From contig CAVRVX010000014.1 of the NCBI GenBank assembly GCA_963724735.1, positions 1-64,000 on the forward strand: a stretch of 64,000 nt of DNA, in the 5' to 3' direction. The notes below the pieces were generated by a model that had not been told where the DNA came from, searched no databases, and saw only the letters and a program-made list of their open reading frames with translations. A program made the translations under genes and the position numbers. The number at the start of each line of letters is the position of its first letter. Within the stretch, counting starts at the first letter, position 1. Positions 1-9,311 of this stretch are shown piece after piece. Source of the DNA: Rhodoplanes sp963724735. GTDB taxonomy: Bacteria > Pseudomonadota > Alphaproteobacteria > Rhizobiales > Xanthobacteraceae.

Positions 1-171
1 GATCGCCACCGAACAGCCCCGTCCCCTAACAAACTGCCAGCCGGCAATTGCGGCATGGTGCGAAGCGCGATGGTTGGTTGCGAGATGTCATATGGCCGCA
101 CGCTCGCAAGAACGGGCCGCCACGGTCAATCGGCTCATTGAAACTTCGGCCTACCCGAGCTCACCGTCGGT

Positions 172-792
172 TTATTGTCGATTGCCCCCGATCTTGCCTT
201 CCCGCCCGGCGATGAGCCGACCGACATTGCCGGCGTGCTTGAGCCAGATCAGCACGGTCAACAAACCGAACAGCTGGGCTTCCTGCAGATAGGCCTGGTG
301 CCAGAGGATGAGCGGCGTCGCTGCGGTCGCGGCCAAGGCGGCCACCGAGGAGTAGCGCGTCGCCGCCGCAATCGCGAGCCAGATGACGGCGAAGCCGACC
401 GCCGCCGGCCAGGCGAAGAAGATCAGAAGGCCGAGATAGGTGGCGACGCCCTTGCCGCCCCGGAACTTGAGCCAGATCGGGAAGAGATGGCCGAGAAAGG
501 CGCCGAGCGCTGCGAGCACCGCGAGGTCTTGCCCGCCGTATCGATAGGCGATCGCCGCGGCGAGCGTGCCCTTGAGCGCGTCGAAGAGGAGCGTGAGCGC
601 CGCAAGCCCTTTGCGCCCGGTGCGCAGGACATTGGTTGCGCCGATATTGCCTGAGCCGATCGCGCGCAAGTCCGCGGCGCCGGCGAGGCGGGTGAGGATC
701 AGCCCAAACGGAATGGAGCCAAGGAGATAGCCGAATACAAGGGCGGCCGAATAATAGGGCAGCGCGATCGACCAATTGATCGGATGGAGCAT
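172..792 (-). CDS. plsY: Glycerol-3-phosphate acyltransferase PlsY
   Basis: An inner-membrane enzyme that transfers an acyl group from acyl-phosphate to glycerol-3-phosphate, the first step of phospholipid synthesis. The 206-residue protein has the usual PlsY length and several hydrophobic segments. Family motifs are all visible: GSIPFG (about 25-30), GSGNIGATN (46-54), DALKG (71-75), GHLFP (101-105) and FRGGKGVAT (110-118), the last being a glycine-rich phosphate-binding motif. The ATG at 792 has an AGGGACG ribosome site upstream. It is transcribed away from a satellite-like AGTCTC tract that begins about 75 bases upstream, so its promoter must lie beside or within that tract. Confidence 0.95.
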   Translation of the reverse strand: MLHPINWSIALPYYSAALVFGYLLGSIPFGLILTRLAGAADLRAIGSGNIGATNVLRTGRKGLAALTLLFDALKGTLAAAIAYRYGGQDLAVLAALGAFLGHLFPIWLKFRGGKGVATYLGLLIFFAWPAAVGFAVIWLAIAAATRYSSVAALAATAATPLILWHQAYLQEAQLFGLLTVLIWLKHAGNVGRLIAGREGKIGGNRQ

Positions 793-866
793 ATCGGCGT
801 CCCTGGTTTGCGGGAACGCTAGCGAAGCGCGGATTTCTCGGCAAGTCGAGCGCGCCCCGCTTGGTG

Positions 867-966
867 TGTCTCAATCTCAGTATAGTTCTTAGTCTCAGTT
901 CTCCAGTCTCGTTCGTCAGTCTCAGTCTCGATCTCAGTCTTGGTCTCAGTCTCAGTTCTCAGTCTC
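867..966. repeat. Degenerate AGTCTC satellite tract
   Basis: About 100 bases made of imperfect copies of the hexamer AGTCTC and close variants (CAGTTCTC, GATCTCAG, TTGGTCTC). It sits directly upstream of plsY. No gene reads through it convincingly. Such a simple repeat is unlike the rest of the window and could change length by slippage. Confidence 0.7.
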
Positions 967-999
967 AAGGTGCGTTCCGTCGCGGGAAACCGCTGCTTT

Positions 1000-1160
1000 C
1001 CCTCTCCCCTCGCGGGAGAGGGTGGCGAGGCATGAGCGCCGCGAATGCCGAGCCGGGTGAGGGGCTCGGACCGGCGTGCTGCCTACGACTCTCCCCCTCA
1101 TCCGGCTCGCCGCCGATGCGGCTCGCCACCTTCTCTCGCGCGGGGAGAGGGTGGCGACCA
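1000..1160. repeat. Intergenic CTCTCCCC/GGGGAGAG hairpin repeat block
   Basis: A mosaic of short inverted repeats: CCCTCTCCC followed by GGGAGAGGG, then a GGTGAGGGGC-type arm, then CTCATCCGGCTCGCC, then a second CGCGGGGAGAGGG arm. Related blocks occur at 2994-3183 and 22441-22660, so this is a dispersed family in this genome. It contains no believable gene. Similar G-rich palindromes are common between genes in Hyphomicrobiales. Confidence 0.6.
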
Positions 1161-1330
1161 GCCGCGCGAGGAGGGAAGGCAGAGCCGCGAAGGTGCTCCG
1201 TTTTCCCTCCCCCACGCAGCGGTGGGGAGGGTCGGACGCCAAAGGCGTCCGGGGTGGGGGGCGTTCGTTTGCCGTCGAGTTTCTGGGTGAGAGCAGTTCG
1301 CAGGCATCGCCGAAAAAGCCGCCCAACCGT

Positions 1331-1416
1331 CCGCGAAGCGAAATGCGGGATTTGCCCGCACCGGAAACGAAACCCGGATTGCGCTGCGCTCCATCCGGGC
1401 TACGCTTGCTGCGCTT
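1331..1416. repeat. REP-like palindromic repeat, copy A
   Basis: About 85 bases with two linked palindromes: a GCGAAATGCGGGATTTGCCC part and a CCCGGATTGCGCTGCGCTCC part ending in ATCCGGGCTACG. The same unit recurs at 2259-2345 and 2681-2768, with a half copy at 2626-2665. This copy lies just past the stop codon of the DUF2189 gene. Confidence 0.65.
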
Positions 1417-1422
1417 TGCTGC

Positions 1423-2217
1423 TTACGGCTCAACAACCTTGCGGTAAAGATGCCAAGTTGCATGGCCCAATATTGGCAGGACCATGGCGAGGCCAATCAA
1501 AAACAGAATTGCGCCGACAGCCATCAGCGCAGCAACGATAAGACCCCAGACCGCCATCATCAACGGATTGGATGTGACGGCTCTAATCGAGGTCGTGACC
1601 GCCGTCATGACGCTCACCTTTCTGTCCAGGAGCAGAGGAAAGGCAACCACCGAAATCGACAACGCCACCACGGCGAAGATGAATCCGACGAGGGTGCCAT
1701 ATGCGATCAACGCGCCGCCCCGCCGGGTGGTAAGCACTTGGTTCACAAAGTCCGGGATCGAAACCGGCGGATCTGCGCCGAACAGGCCGAAATAGATCAA
1801 TTGCGCCATATACAGCCAGGCTACATAGAGCGCCATCATGACCAGAGAAAGCGCGGCGATACCAGCGAATGACGAGGAGTGGACAAAACCGAACGCCGAG
1901 CTCCAGGAAACGTCGAGCCCGAGTTCGCGGCGCCGGCTTATTTCAAAAAGACCAACGGAGACAACGGGACCGATAAGAGTGAAGCCGGCAATCATTGGAA
2001 AGATGAGATGCAACAGATTCTGGCCGATCAGAAACAGTGTCAGAAACAGGGCGAACAGCGGATAAAGTATGCACAAGAAGAAGACATGGCTTGGTTTGGC
2101 ATTGAAGTCGTCAAAGCCCTCCTTCAGCGCTTGCCAGAGATCTTTAATGTCAATCCTGCGGATTCTGATCTCGCTCGATGTAATGTTGATATCTCGAAGA
2201 GCTTTTTCCTGGGCCAT
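1423..2217 (-). CDS. DUF2189 family integral membrane protein
   Basis: A roughly 264-residue polytopic membrane protein of the DUF2189 family, whose function is unknown. A short polar N-terminus (RRIDIKDLWQALKEGFDDF) is followed by about six hydrophobic segments, with the charged stretch FEISRRRELG between early helices, as is usual for the family. An upstream in-frame extension to 2331 reads through a REP-like repeat and is rejected. The ATG at 2217 has an AAAGGACGG ribosome site and a sensible N-terminus. Both ends of the gene are bordered by REP-like repeats. Confidence 0.8.
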   Translation of the reverse strand: MAQEKALRDINITSSEIRIRRIDIKDLWQALKEGFDDFNAKPSHVFFLCILYPLFALFLTLFLIGQNLLHLIFPMIAGFTLIGPVVSVGLFEISRRRELGLDVSWSSAFGFVHSSSFAGIAALSLVMMALYVAWLYMAQLIYFGLFGADPPVSIPDFVNQVLTTRRGGALIAYGTLVGFIFAVVALSISVVAFPLLLDRKVSVMTAVTTSIRAVTSNPLMMAVWGLIVAALMAVGAILFLIGLAMVLPILGHATWHLYRKVVEP

Positions 2218-2258
2218 AGCGAACCGTCCTTTTTGACCGGCCACGATATAGCAAGTAG

Positions 2259-2345
2259 CCCGCATGGGAGCGTAGCGAAATGCGGGATTTGCCCGAACCG
2301 GAAACGAGACCCGGATTGCGCTGCGCTCCATCCGGGCTACGCGCT
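2259..2345. repeat. REP-like palindromic repeat, copy B
   Basis: A full-length copy of the same 85-base palindromic unit, lying immediately upstream of the DUF2189 start. It is nearly identical to copy D over its second half (CGGAAACGAGACCCGGATTG and beyond). Its presence explains why spurious open frames here begin with the same MERSAIRVSFPVR peptide. Confidence 0.65.
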
Positions 2346-2467
2346 CTGAGACTTAAGCCGACATTCCCCAGATGACCTCCCGTTTCGATAGAAATCTGCG
2401 CTGTTTGTCGTTCTCTGGCAAGCCTGAGTCGTTTCGGTGTGCCTATCTATAGGCTTGGGCAAGCAAG

Positions 2468-2873
2468 TCATCCCGGACGTCGCAGTAAGTCGCTGATTCT
2501 TCTATGCTCGATTGGGGGCCTGCAAAGGCGTGCCCATTCAATTAGCGTCCGAAGATAGACGGTCGCGAGCTCACCTTTCGCGAACAAGAAGTCGGCCTGC
2601 TCCTCGATGTTGTTTAGCCAGTCCGTAGCCCGCATGGAGCGAAGCGAAATGCGGGAGCGACATTGCGATCCGGACAGCAAGTAGCCCGCATGGAGCGAAG
2701 CGAAATCCGGGATTTGCCGCACCGGAAACGAGACCCGGATTGCGCTGCGCTCCATCCGGGCTACGCTTGCTCTGATACGCAGTTCTGTCTGCGACACGTC
2801 CCAATCGTCGTGCTTTTGCTCTAGCAATCTCGTAAGGACGCAAATGAATATAGGTCTGCGCAATCTTTAGCAT
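2468..2873 (-). pseudogene. Possible small gene interrupted by REP-like repeats
   Basis: Two protein-like stretches on the minus strand flank a REP insertion and lie in different frames. The 5' part (from the ATG at 2873) reads MLKIAQTYIHLRPYEIARAK and continues about 15 residues further. The 3' part (about 2640 to 2468) includes WLNNIEEQADFLFAKGEL and continues to a TGA. Both look like amphipathic helices rather than random translation, and the 145 bases between them are REP sequence. I infer a former gene of about 90 residues split by REP insertion. I do not recognise the family, and this may be coincidence. Confidence 0.3.
2626..2768. repeat. REP-like repeats, partial copy C and full copy D
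   Basis: A half unit (TAGCCCGCATGGAGCGAAGC onward) followed within 20 bases by a complete 85-base unit ending in ATCCGGGCTACG. Together they form an inverted, hairpin-rich block. It separates the two halves of the possible interrupted gene noted above. Confidence 0.65.
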
Positions 2874-2993
2874 GCGCTCGCTGCCTCATAAAACCGGCAA
2901 AGCAAAATATATAATAAGGCAATCAAACAATGCCAAATGGACTTCTCTATTCACAGCACTAGCCCGCATCCTTCGAGACGCCGACCCGAACCT

Positions 2994-3183
2994 AGACCTC
3001 TCCCCGGTGGGGAGAGGTCGGGTTCCGAGCACCGCAGGCAAGTTTACGCAGCCTGCGCAAGCTTGGTTGCGTGCGAGGAATCCGGGTGAGGGGGCTACGA
3101 GGTCAGTCAATACCCCTCACCCGGCTCGCATCTCGTTGCACTCGATTGCTCGCCGACGTCTCCCCGCTGGGGAGAGGTCGATA
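2994..3183. repeat. CTCTCCCC/GGGGAGAG hairpin repeat block, second copy
   Basis: A block related to 1000-1160. It is bounded by CCTCTCCCC-GGTGGGGAGAGG and CGTCTCCCCGCTGGGGAGAGG hairpins, with an inner pair of GGTGAGGGG and CCCCTCACCC arms. No gene is supported in 2874-3396; the remaining bases look like non-coding spacer. Confidence 0.6.
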
Positions 3184-3396
3184 GAAGCCGCTGGTGTGGC
3201 GCGTCGCGCGCGCATCTCGCACCACGCATCCTTCGAGACGCGGCCCTCCGCCGCACCTCAGGATGAGGAAAACCACTCGTCATGCGCGGGCTTGACCAGG
3301 CTTGACCCGCGCATCCATACGGCACGGCCGTATTCGTCCGCTATTTTTTCTCGTCCCCGCAAGCGGCCGTTGCCGCGGCTCGGAGAAGCGCAGGCT

Positions 3397-3876
3397 CTAT
3401 TTCGCGACCATCGCGAAGAGAAAAGCGCACGTGGCTGCAAGGCCTAGCAATGTGCGCACGGCATGCAACTTTCCCCATTTGACGATGAGCGCACGCGAAT
3501 GCCGGCCTGCCTCGCGGTCCGTTACCGCGCCGAGACGCTTGTTGGTCGGGGCAATGGCGATCAACGTATACGGCCAATTCGCAAGCATCAGAAGTCCGCC
3601 AAGCGCGGCGCCCGGCCGGGCGTCGACATAAGCCGCGGCAAGGCCCAACAAGCCCGAGACAAGAGCGAGCGTCCCCTGCATTAAGAAGCCCTTCGCATAG
3701 CTCGGTTTCCATTCCTTGAGCAGCGAAACATCGTCAAGCGCTAATCGGGCCGGCTGCTCCGACCAGTTGATGTAGGCCGCGGCTCCGGTGAATGCGGCTG
3801 CGGTTGCGAGTGCGAACGGCGTCAGGATCACCGCTAACCTCCGAGTCAGTTGTGCTCGGGCAAGCGTAGGTCGCAT
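3397..3876 (-). CDS. Small membrane protein, DUF1772-like
   Basis: A roughly 159-residue protein with four hydrophobic segments. The pattern of an N-terminal helix with NWSEQPARLAL after it, then WKPSYAKGF, then LLMLANWPYTLIAIAPTNKR, resembles the DUF1772 (anthrone-oxygenase-like) membrane family. The family has no firmly established role in bacteria. The open frame extends upstream to 3978, but the ATG at 3876 (MRPTLARAQLTRR) gives a more natural positively charged N-terminus before the first helix. The start is uncertain. It stands alone between a repeat block and gatC, on the opposite strand. Confidence 0.65.
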   Translation of the reverse strand: MRPTLARAQLTRRLAVILTPFALATAAAFTGAAAYINWSEQPARLALDDVSLLKEWKPSYAKGFLMQGTLALVSGLLGLAAAYVDARPGAALGGLLMLANWPYTLIAIAPTNKRLGAVTDREAGRHSRALIVKWGKLHAVRTLLGLAATCAFLFAMVAK

Positions 3877-4103
3877 GACGCAAAACGCAATCCGCAATCG
3901 GAGACGGGGCGTGAGCGGCGCGGCCGAGCAGATCGGGACTGTTCGCACGCGGTCGACTGGGAGCCACTTGCCCAGCATGCGCCACGGGTTGCGGTGGCGA
4001 AATCCCCTCTGCTATAGGCAGCGCTCGTAGCGGCGCGCGCCTCCGCCTTTACGCGGCCGCGCTCCGCTCATGCACGAGCCACAGCACCTCCGAGGACTTC
4101 CGC

Positions 4104-4391
4104 ATGTCGGTTGATTCCGCGACGGTCCGGCGCATCGCCCATCTCGCCCGCATCGCGGTCGCCGACGAGGAGGTCGAGCATCTGCGCGGCGAGCTGAACG
4201 CGATCCTCGCCTTCGTCGAGCAATTGTCGGAGGTGAATGTGGAGAGCGTGGAGCCGATGACCTCGGTCACTCCCATGACGATGAAGAAGCGGGAGGATGT
4301 CGTCAACGACGGCGAGATGGCCGATCTCATCGTGAAAAATGCGCCGGCGAGCGAAGATCATTTCTTCCTCGTGCCCAAGGTGGTCGAGTGA
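4104..4391 (+). CDS. gatC: Asp-tRNA(Asn)/Glu-tRNA(Gln) amidotransferase subunit C
   Basis: The small stabilising subunit of the GatCAB amidotransferase, which converts misacylated Glu-tRNA(Gln) and Asp-tRNA(Asn) to the correct aminoacyl-tRNAs. The 95-residue length and the motifs VRRIAHLARIAV near the start, NAILAFVEQL in the middle and the C-terminal F(F/L)VPKVVE are standard for GatC. It lies 40 bases upstream of gatA in the same direction and is presumably co-transcribed with it. Confidence 0.95.
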   Translation: MSVDSATVRRIAHLARIAVADEEVEHLRGELNAILAFVEQLSEVNVESVEPMTSVTPMTMKKREDVVNDGEMADLIVKNAPASEDHFFLVPKVVE

Positions 4392-4431
4392 TGGGCGGGG
4401 CGGATGATCGGCGGCGAGGGGCGAGCCCGGC

Positions 4432-5907
4432 ATGACTAGTCTCACCTCTCTCACGCTCGCCGCGGCGCGCGATCTGTTGCGCAAGCGCGAGTTTTCCGCG
4501 CGCGATCTCACCGAGGCGCATCTGTCGGCTATCGAGCAGGCGCGCGTGCTCAACGCCTTCGTGCTGGAGGCGCCCGAGCGCGCGCGCGAGATGGCGAAGC
4601 GCGCCGACGAGCGGCTCGCCAAAGGCGAGGGCGGGCCGCTCGAAGGCCTGCCGCTCGGCGTCAAGGACATGTTCGCGACGCGCGATCTGCGCACCACCGC
4701 CTGCTCGAAAATCCTCGGCGACTTCGTTCCCGTATACGAATCGACGGTCACCGCCAATCTGTGGCGCGACGGCGCGGTGATGCTCGGCAAGCTCAACAAT
4801 GACGAGTTCGCTATGGGCTCGTCGAACGAGACCTCGTTCTTCGGGCCGGTGATCTCGCCATGGCGGCGCAAGGGCTCGGACGCGAAGCTTGTGCCCGGCG
4901 GCTCGTCGGGCGGCTCGGCGGCTGCGGTCGCGGCCGGTCTCTGCCTCGGCGCGACCGGCACCGACACCGGCGGCTCGATCCGCCAGCCCGCCGCCTTCAC
5001 CGGGATCGTCGGCATCAAGCCGACCTATGGCCGCTGCTCGCGCTGGGGCATCGTCGCCTTCGCCTCCTCGCTCGACCAGGCCGGGCCGTTCGCGCGCACG
5101 GTGAGGGATTGCGCCATCCTGCTGCGCTCGATGGCCGGGCACGATCCGAAAGACACGACCTCGGTCGATTTGCCGGTCCCGGATTACGAGGCCGCGGTCG
5201 GCCGCTCGATCAAGGGCATGAAGATCGGCATCCCGAAGGAATATCGGGTCAAGGGCATGGCGGACGAGATCGAAGCCTTCTGGCGGCGCGGCGCGGAGTG
5301 GCTGCGCGCGGCCGGCGCGGAGATCGTCGAGGTCTCGCTGCCGCATACCAAATATGCGCTGCCCGCCTATTACATCGTCGCGCCGGCGGAGGCGTCCTCC
5401 AATCTCGCCCGTTATGACGGGGTGCGCTACGGGCTGCGCGTGGCCGGACGCGACATCACCGACATGTATGAGAAGACGCGCGCCGCCGGCTTCGGTCGCG
5501 AGGTGCGGCGGCGCATCATGATCGGCGCCTATGTGCTCTCGGCCGGCTACTATGACGCCTATTACCTGCGGGCGCAGAAGGTGCGTACGCTGATCAAGCA
5601 GGATTTCGAGAACTGCTTTTCGCGCGGCATCCACGCCATTCTCACGCCCGCCACGCCTTCGGCCGCTTTCGCGATCGGCGAGAAGTCGTCGGGCGACCCG
5701 GTCGAAATGTATCTCAACGACGTGTTCACCGTGACGGTGAACATGGCGGGCCTCCCCGGCATCTCGGTTCCAGGCGGGCTCGATGGGCAGGGCCTGCCGC
5801 TCGGCCTGCAGCTGATCGGCCGCCCGTTCGACGAGGAGACGCTGTTCTCGCTCGCCGCCGCGATCGAGGCGCAGGCCGGCCGCGTGACGCCGGAACGGTG
5901 GTGGTGA
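4432..5907 (+). CDS. gatA: Asp-tRNA(Asn)/Glu-tRNA(Gln) amidotransferase subunit A
   Basis: The glutaminase subunit of GatCAB, which releases ammonia from glutamine for use by GatB. The 491-residue protein belongs to the amidase-signature family. The Ser-cisSer-Lys triad is visible as Lys78 in GVKDMF, serine in the GGSSGGSAAA block (about 157-162), and the nucleophile Ser182 in GGSIRQPA. The open frame is uninterrupted and follows gatC. A broken small gene separates it from gatB, which is unusual only because that gene is damaged here. Confidence 0.96.
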   Translation: MTSLTSLTLAAARDLLRKREFSARDLTEAHLSAIEQARVLNAFVLEAPERAREMAKRADERLAKGEGGPLEGLPLGVKDMFATRDLRTTACSKILGDFVPVYESTVTANLWRDGAVMLGKLNNDEFAMGSSNETSFFGPVISPWRRKGSDAKLVPGGSSGGSAAAVAAGLCLGATGTDTGGSIRQPAAFTGIVGIKPTYGRCSRWGIVAFASSLDQAGPFARTVRDCAILLRSMAGHDPKDTTSVDLPVPDYEAAVGRSIKGMKIGIPKEYRVKGMADEIEAFWRRGAEWLRAAGAEIVEVSLPHTKYALPAYYIVAPAEASSNLARYDGVRYGLRVAGRDITDMYEKTRAAGFGREVRRRIMIGAYVLSAGYYDAYYLRAQKVRTLIKQDFENCFSRGIHAILTPATPSAAFAIGEKSSGDPVEMYLNDVFTVTVNMAGLPGISVPGGLDGQGLPLGLQLIGRPFDEETLFSLAAAIEAQAGRVTPERWW

Positions 5908-5963
5908 ACCCCGCCACGACATCCCATCTGCAACGGATGATTTGGGCATGATGGAGTGCTCTC

Positions 5964-6367
5964 GTGCCTAAGTTCTCGGGTCGACACCCGCTGATTGGGT
6001 TTCTCAAAGGCACGGTGCGATTTGCCCCCGGCGTCGATCTCACCGACCCCGCCGATCCGTACTGGGGATTGGATTTGGCCACGTTCGGAGATTCCCTGGG
6101 CAAAAGCCAGCCGCCGCCCGGCGTCTCAAGCGCCCTCATCGCCCTGTGGTGGGGGCGGGGAAGGGCGAATGGGAGAGGGCGCACGAGATCGCGCAGAGCG
6201 ACGAGGGCGCGGACGCCGCCTGGGTGCATGCGTATCTGCACCGCGTCGAAGGCGCTCTCGGCAATGCGCGCTACTGGTATGCCCGCGCGGGCCGTCGACC
6301 CGCGGCCGGGCCGCTCGACGAGGAATGGGACGCGATCGCCGCGGCGCTGCTCGCCAAGTCTGAATAA
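5964..6367 (+). pseudogene. Small TPR-like hypothetical protein between gatA and gatB, frameshifted
   Basis: Two frames together give one recognisable small hypothetical protein. The first frame ends in PPPGVSSALIALWW. The second begins at about 6146 and reads AGKGEWERAHEIAQSDEG and on through AAWVHAYLHRVEG and NARYWYARAG to LLAKSE. The junction lies in the G-rich stretch at about 6147-6158 and needs a one-base deletion or two-base insertion relative to an open frame. Similar TPR-like proteins with WWAGKGDWDRAHEIAQ are familiar to me from related genomes, which supports a real gene. The N-terminal 45 residues before PPPG are less certain. Either the gene is inactivated or the G-run is miscounted. 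Confidence 0.7.
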
Positions 6368-6543
6368 GGCGCGGGAATCGGCTGAGGAGTCGTGCCCGCT
6401 GTCGGGCGTTGCGGCTGACGGCGCCAATGCACGTCGTCGCCGGCCATCGTTCCCTCAAGGATGGCGGCTGCGGAGGGCCCTGGCAGGCTTGACCGCTCTG
6501 CGCAAGCCCCATAGCTCTCGTTGCAACCGATATGGGTAAAGCC

Positions 6544-8043
<1,500 letters not shown>

Positions 8044-8554
8044 CGGCGCGTCGCGAGCGGGCGTCGAGCGCGCCGTTCGTCGCCTTGCGCGCCGTCCGTC
8101 GCCGAATCGCTTGCGAGCGATTCGCGCGATTTTTCTCTCTGAGCGAGCGTGACGGGGCGCTGCGGGAAGAAATCCGCAAAAATTTTTTCAAGCTTGGTGA
8201 AGGCGAACAACTCCGCCTCCGGCGCGCCTCGATCGACGCAAGACGATCGCGCGCGCATCGACGGCAGCGTCGTGCCTGCCCGCCGGGCGATTGAAGAAAT
8301 GCCCATTTCATGCGCATTTCTGTGCATCAGGCGCGGGAGCGCGACGCTGCCCCATGACGAGTGTGGTCGCGCGCGGCGATGAGCGAGCGGCGCGCGGCGC
8401 GGCGTGCAGATGCTTGGGTCGACGGGCGACGCGGCGACGGACTCACGTTGGACTCGCTGATTTTTTTGTTGTGCTGTAGTAAACGGATTGCAGTGCCCTG
8501 CGATTCGCGTAGGCACTTTTCGAAGTCGCCATCTATCACGGTCAGGAGGACAGC
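8044..8554. other. Intergenic region after gatB, no gene seen
   Basis: About 510 bases without a supported gene. It holds a terminator-like hairpin at 8104-8134. The rest is GC-rich and gives only short arginine-rich frames on both strands. The upstream region of the lysine-rich peptide gene lies at its right end, with an AT-rich GATTTTTTTGTTGTG stretch at about 8459-8473 that could be part of a promoter. Confidence 0.5.
8104..8134 (+). terminator. Candidate rho-independent terminator of gatB
   Basis: A perfect 8-bp stem (GAATCGCT, loop TGCG, AGCGATTC) at 8104-8123, followed by GCGCGATTTTT. It begins 60 bases after the gatB stop codon. The T run is slightly displaced from the stem. Confidence 0.5.
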
Positions 8555-8656
8555 ATGGCGAAAAGAGCAACCAAGGCGAAGACGAAGCCTGCGGCCAAGA
8601 AGACGACTGCGAAGAAGTCGACCGCCAAGCGGAAGACGACGGCTCGCAAGAAATAA
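8555..8656 (+). CDS. 33-residue lysine/alanine/threonine-rich histone-H1-like peptide
   Basis: A very short but convincing gene: ATG at 8555 with GGAGG five bases upstream, then 33 codons composed almost only of Lys, Ala, Thr, Arg and Ser, ending in TAA. The motif KKTTAKKSTAKR and similar AKKP-type repeats resemble the tails of histone H1-like and HU-like DNA-binding proteins. The net charge is strongly positive, so nucleic-acid binding is the natural inference. Function is not established. The nearby GST gene carries a similar basic tail at its N-terminus. Confidence 0.7.
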   Translation: MAKRATKAKTKPAAKKTTAKKSTAKRKTTARKK

Positions 8657-8947
8657 CGCGACAGCGCTTCGGAGCATCAGGCTCCGACGCTTCCGTGGCC
8701 TTCGTCGATCAACGGACGGCACGAAGGGCTCGCGAACAGCGACGCTGAGGGTGCCGACGGACTACGACGAAGAAGGCGTCGGCGAGACCGAGGCAAGCTT
8801 TCCTGGCGCTGGGCAAACAGCTGGCGCAGTTTCGGAACAGCGATGTTTCGCGCAGCCCCGCATCGTCATTGGCGATCGCCGTGATGCGGGTCTGCTTCTC
8901 GGGTTTCTCGCCGACGCCCTCGCGTGGCTTGCTAGCGCCATGCGTGT

Positions 8948-9196
8948 TCAGCTTTTCAAACAGCCGCTGAGGAATTTGCGGTGGGACTCACGACCCTTCA
9001 CGCCCTTGGCGGCCTTTTTTTCTTTCCATTTCGCTCCGCAGTCCTTCATCCTTCTGTCCTTCGTCCTTTGTTGCCGGACTGACGGTTCCTTTTCGGCCTT
9101 CGCGGCCTCTTCCGCCGTTTGCGCCAACCCGGGCGCGGCCGGGCTTGCAGTCAGAAAGGCGGCGGCGAGAGCGGTCGAGAGATGCTTGGTCGTCTT
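8948..9196 (-). pseudogene. PsiF-like small secreted protein lacking a start codon
   Basis: An open frame of about 82 codons encodes a signal-peptide-like start (KHLSTALAAAFLTASPAA, with LAQT as a likely cleavage region), a charged linker, and one PsiF-type repeat with RMKDCGAKWKEKKAAKG, then a C-terminal FLSGCLKS. PsiF proteins carry repeats with two spaced cysteines like these. An AAGGAG ribosome site lies eight bases upstream of codon AAG at 9196-9194, exactly where ATG would be expected, and a TAA stop is just upstream. I infer an ATG-to-AAG change that removes the start, leaving a recently silenced gene. A sequencing error is the alternative. Confidence 0.5.
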
Positions 9197-9311
9197 CTCC
9201 CCTTCTCCTTATATATGAGCGCAAGGCAGGATAGCCCCGCCGTTTCGGTCCGGTGCACCACGTCGCTTGGCGCAGCCGCAACGACGGAGCCCATTCGGAC
9301 GGAGCGAAACC

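Noticed and set aside
861..1541. Several open frames through 861-1541
   Set aside because: They translate satellite and hairpin repeats and share no protein-like features.
4327..5949. A 540-codon minus-strand open frame opposite gatA
   Set aside because: Pure shadow of gatA with Arg/Gly-rich composition.
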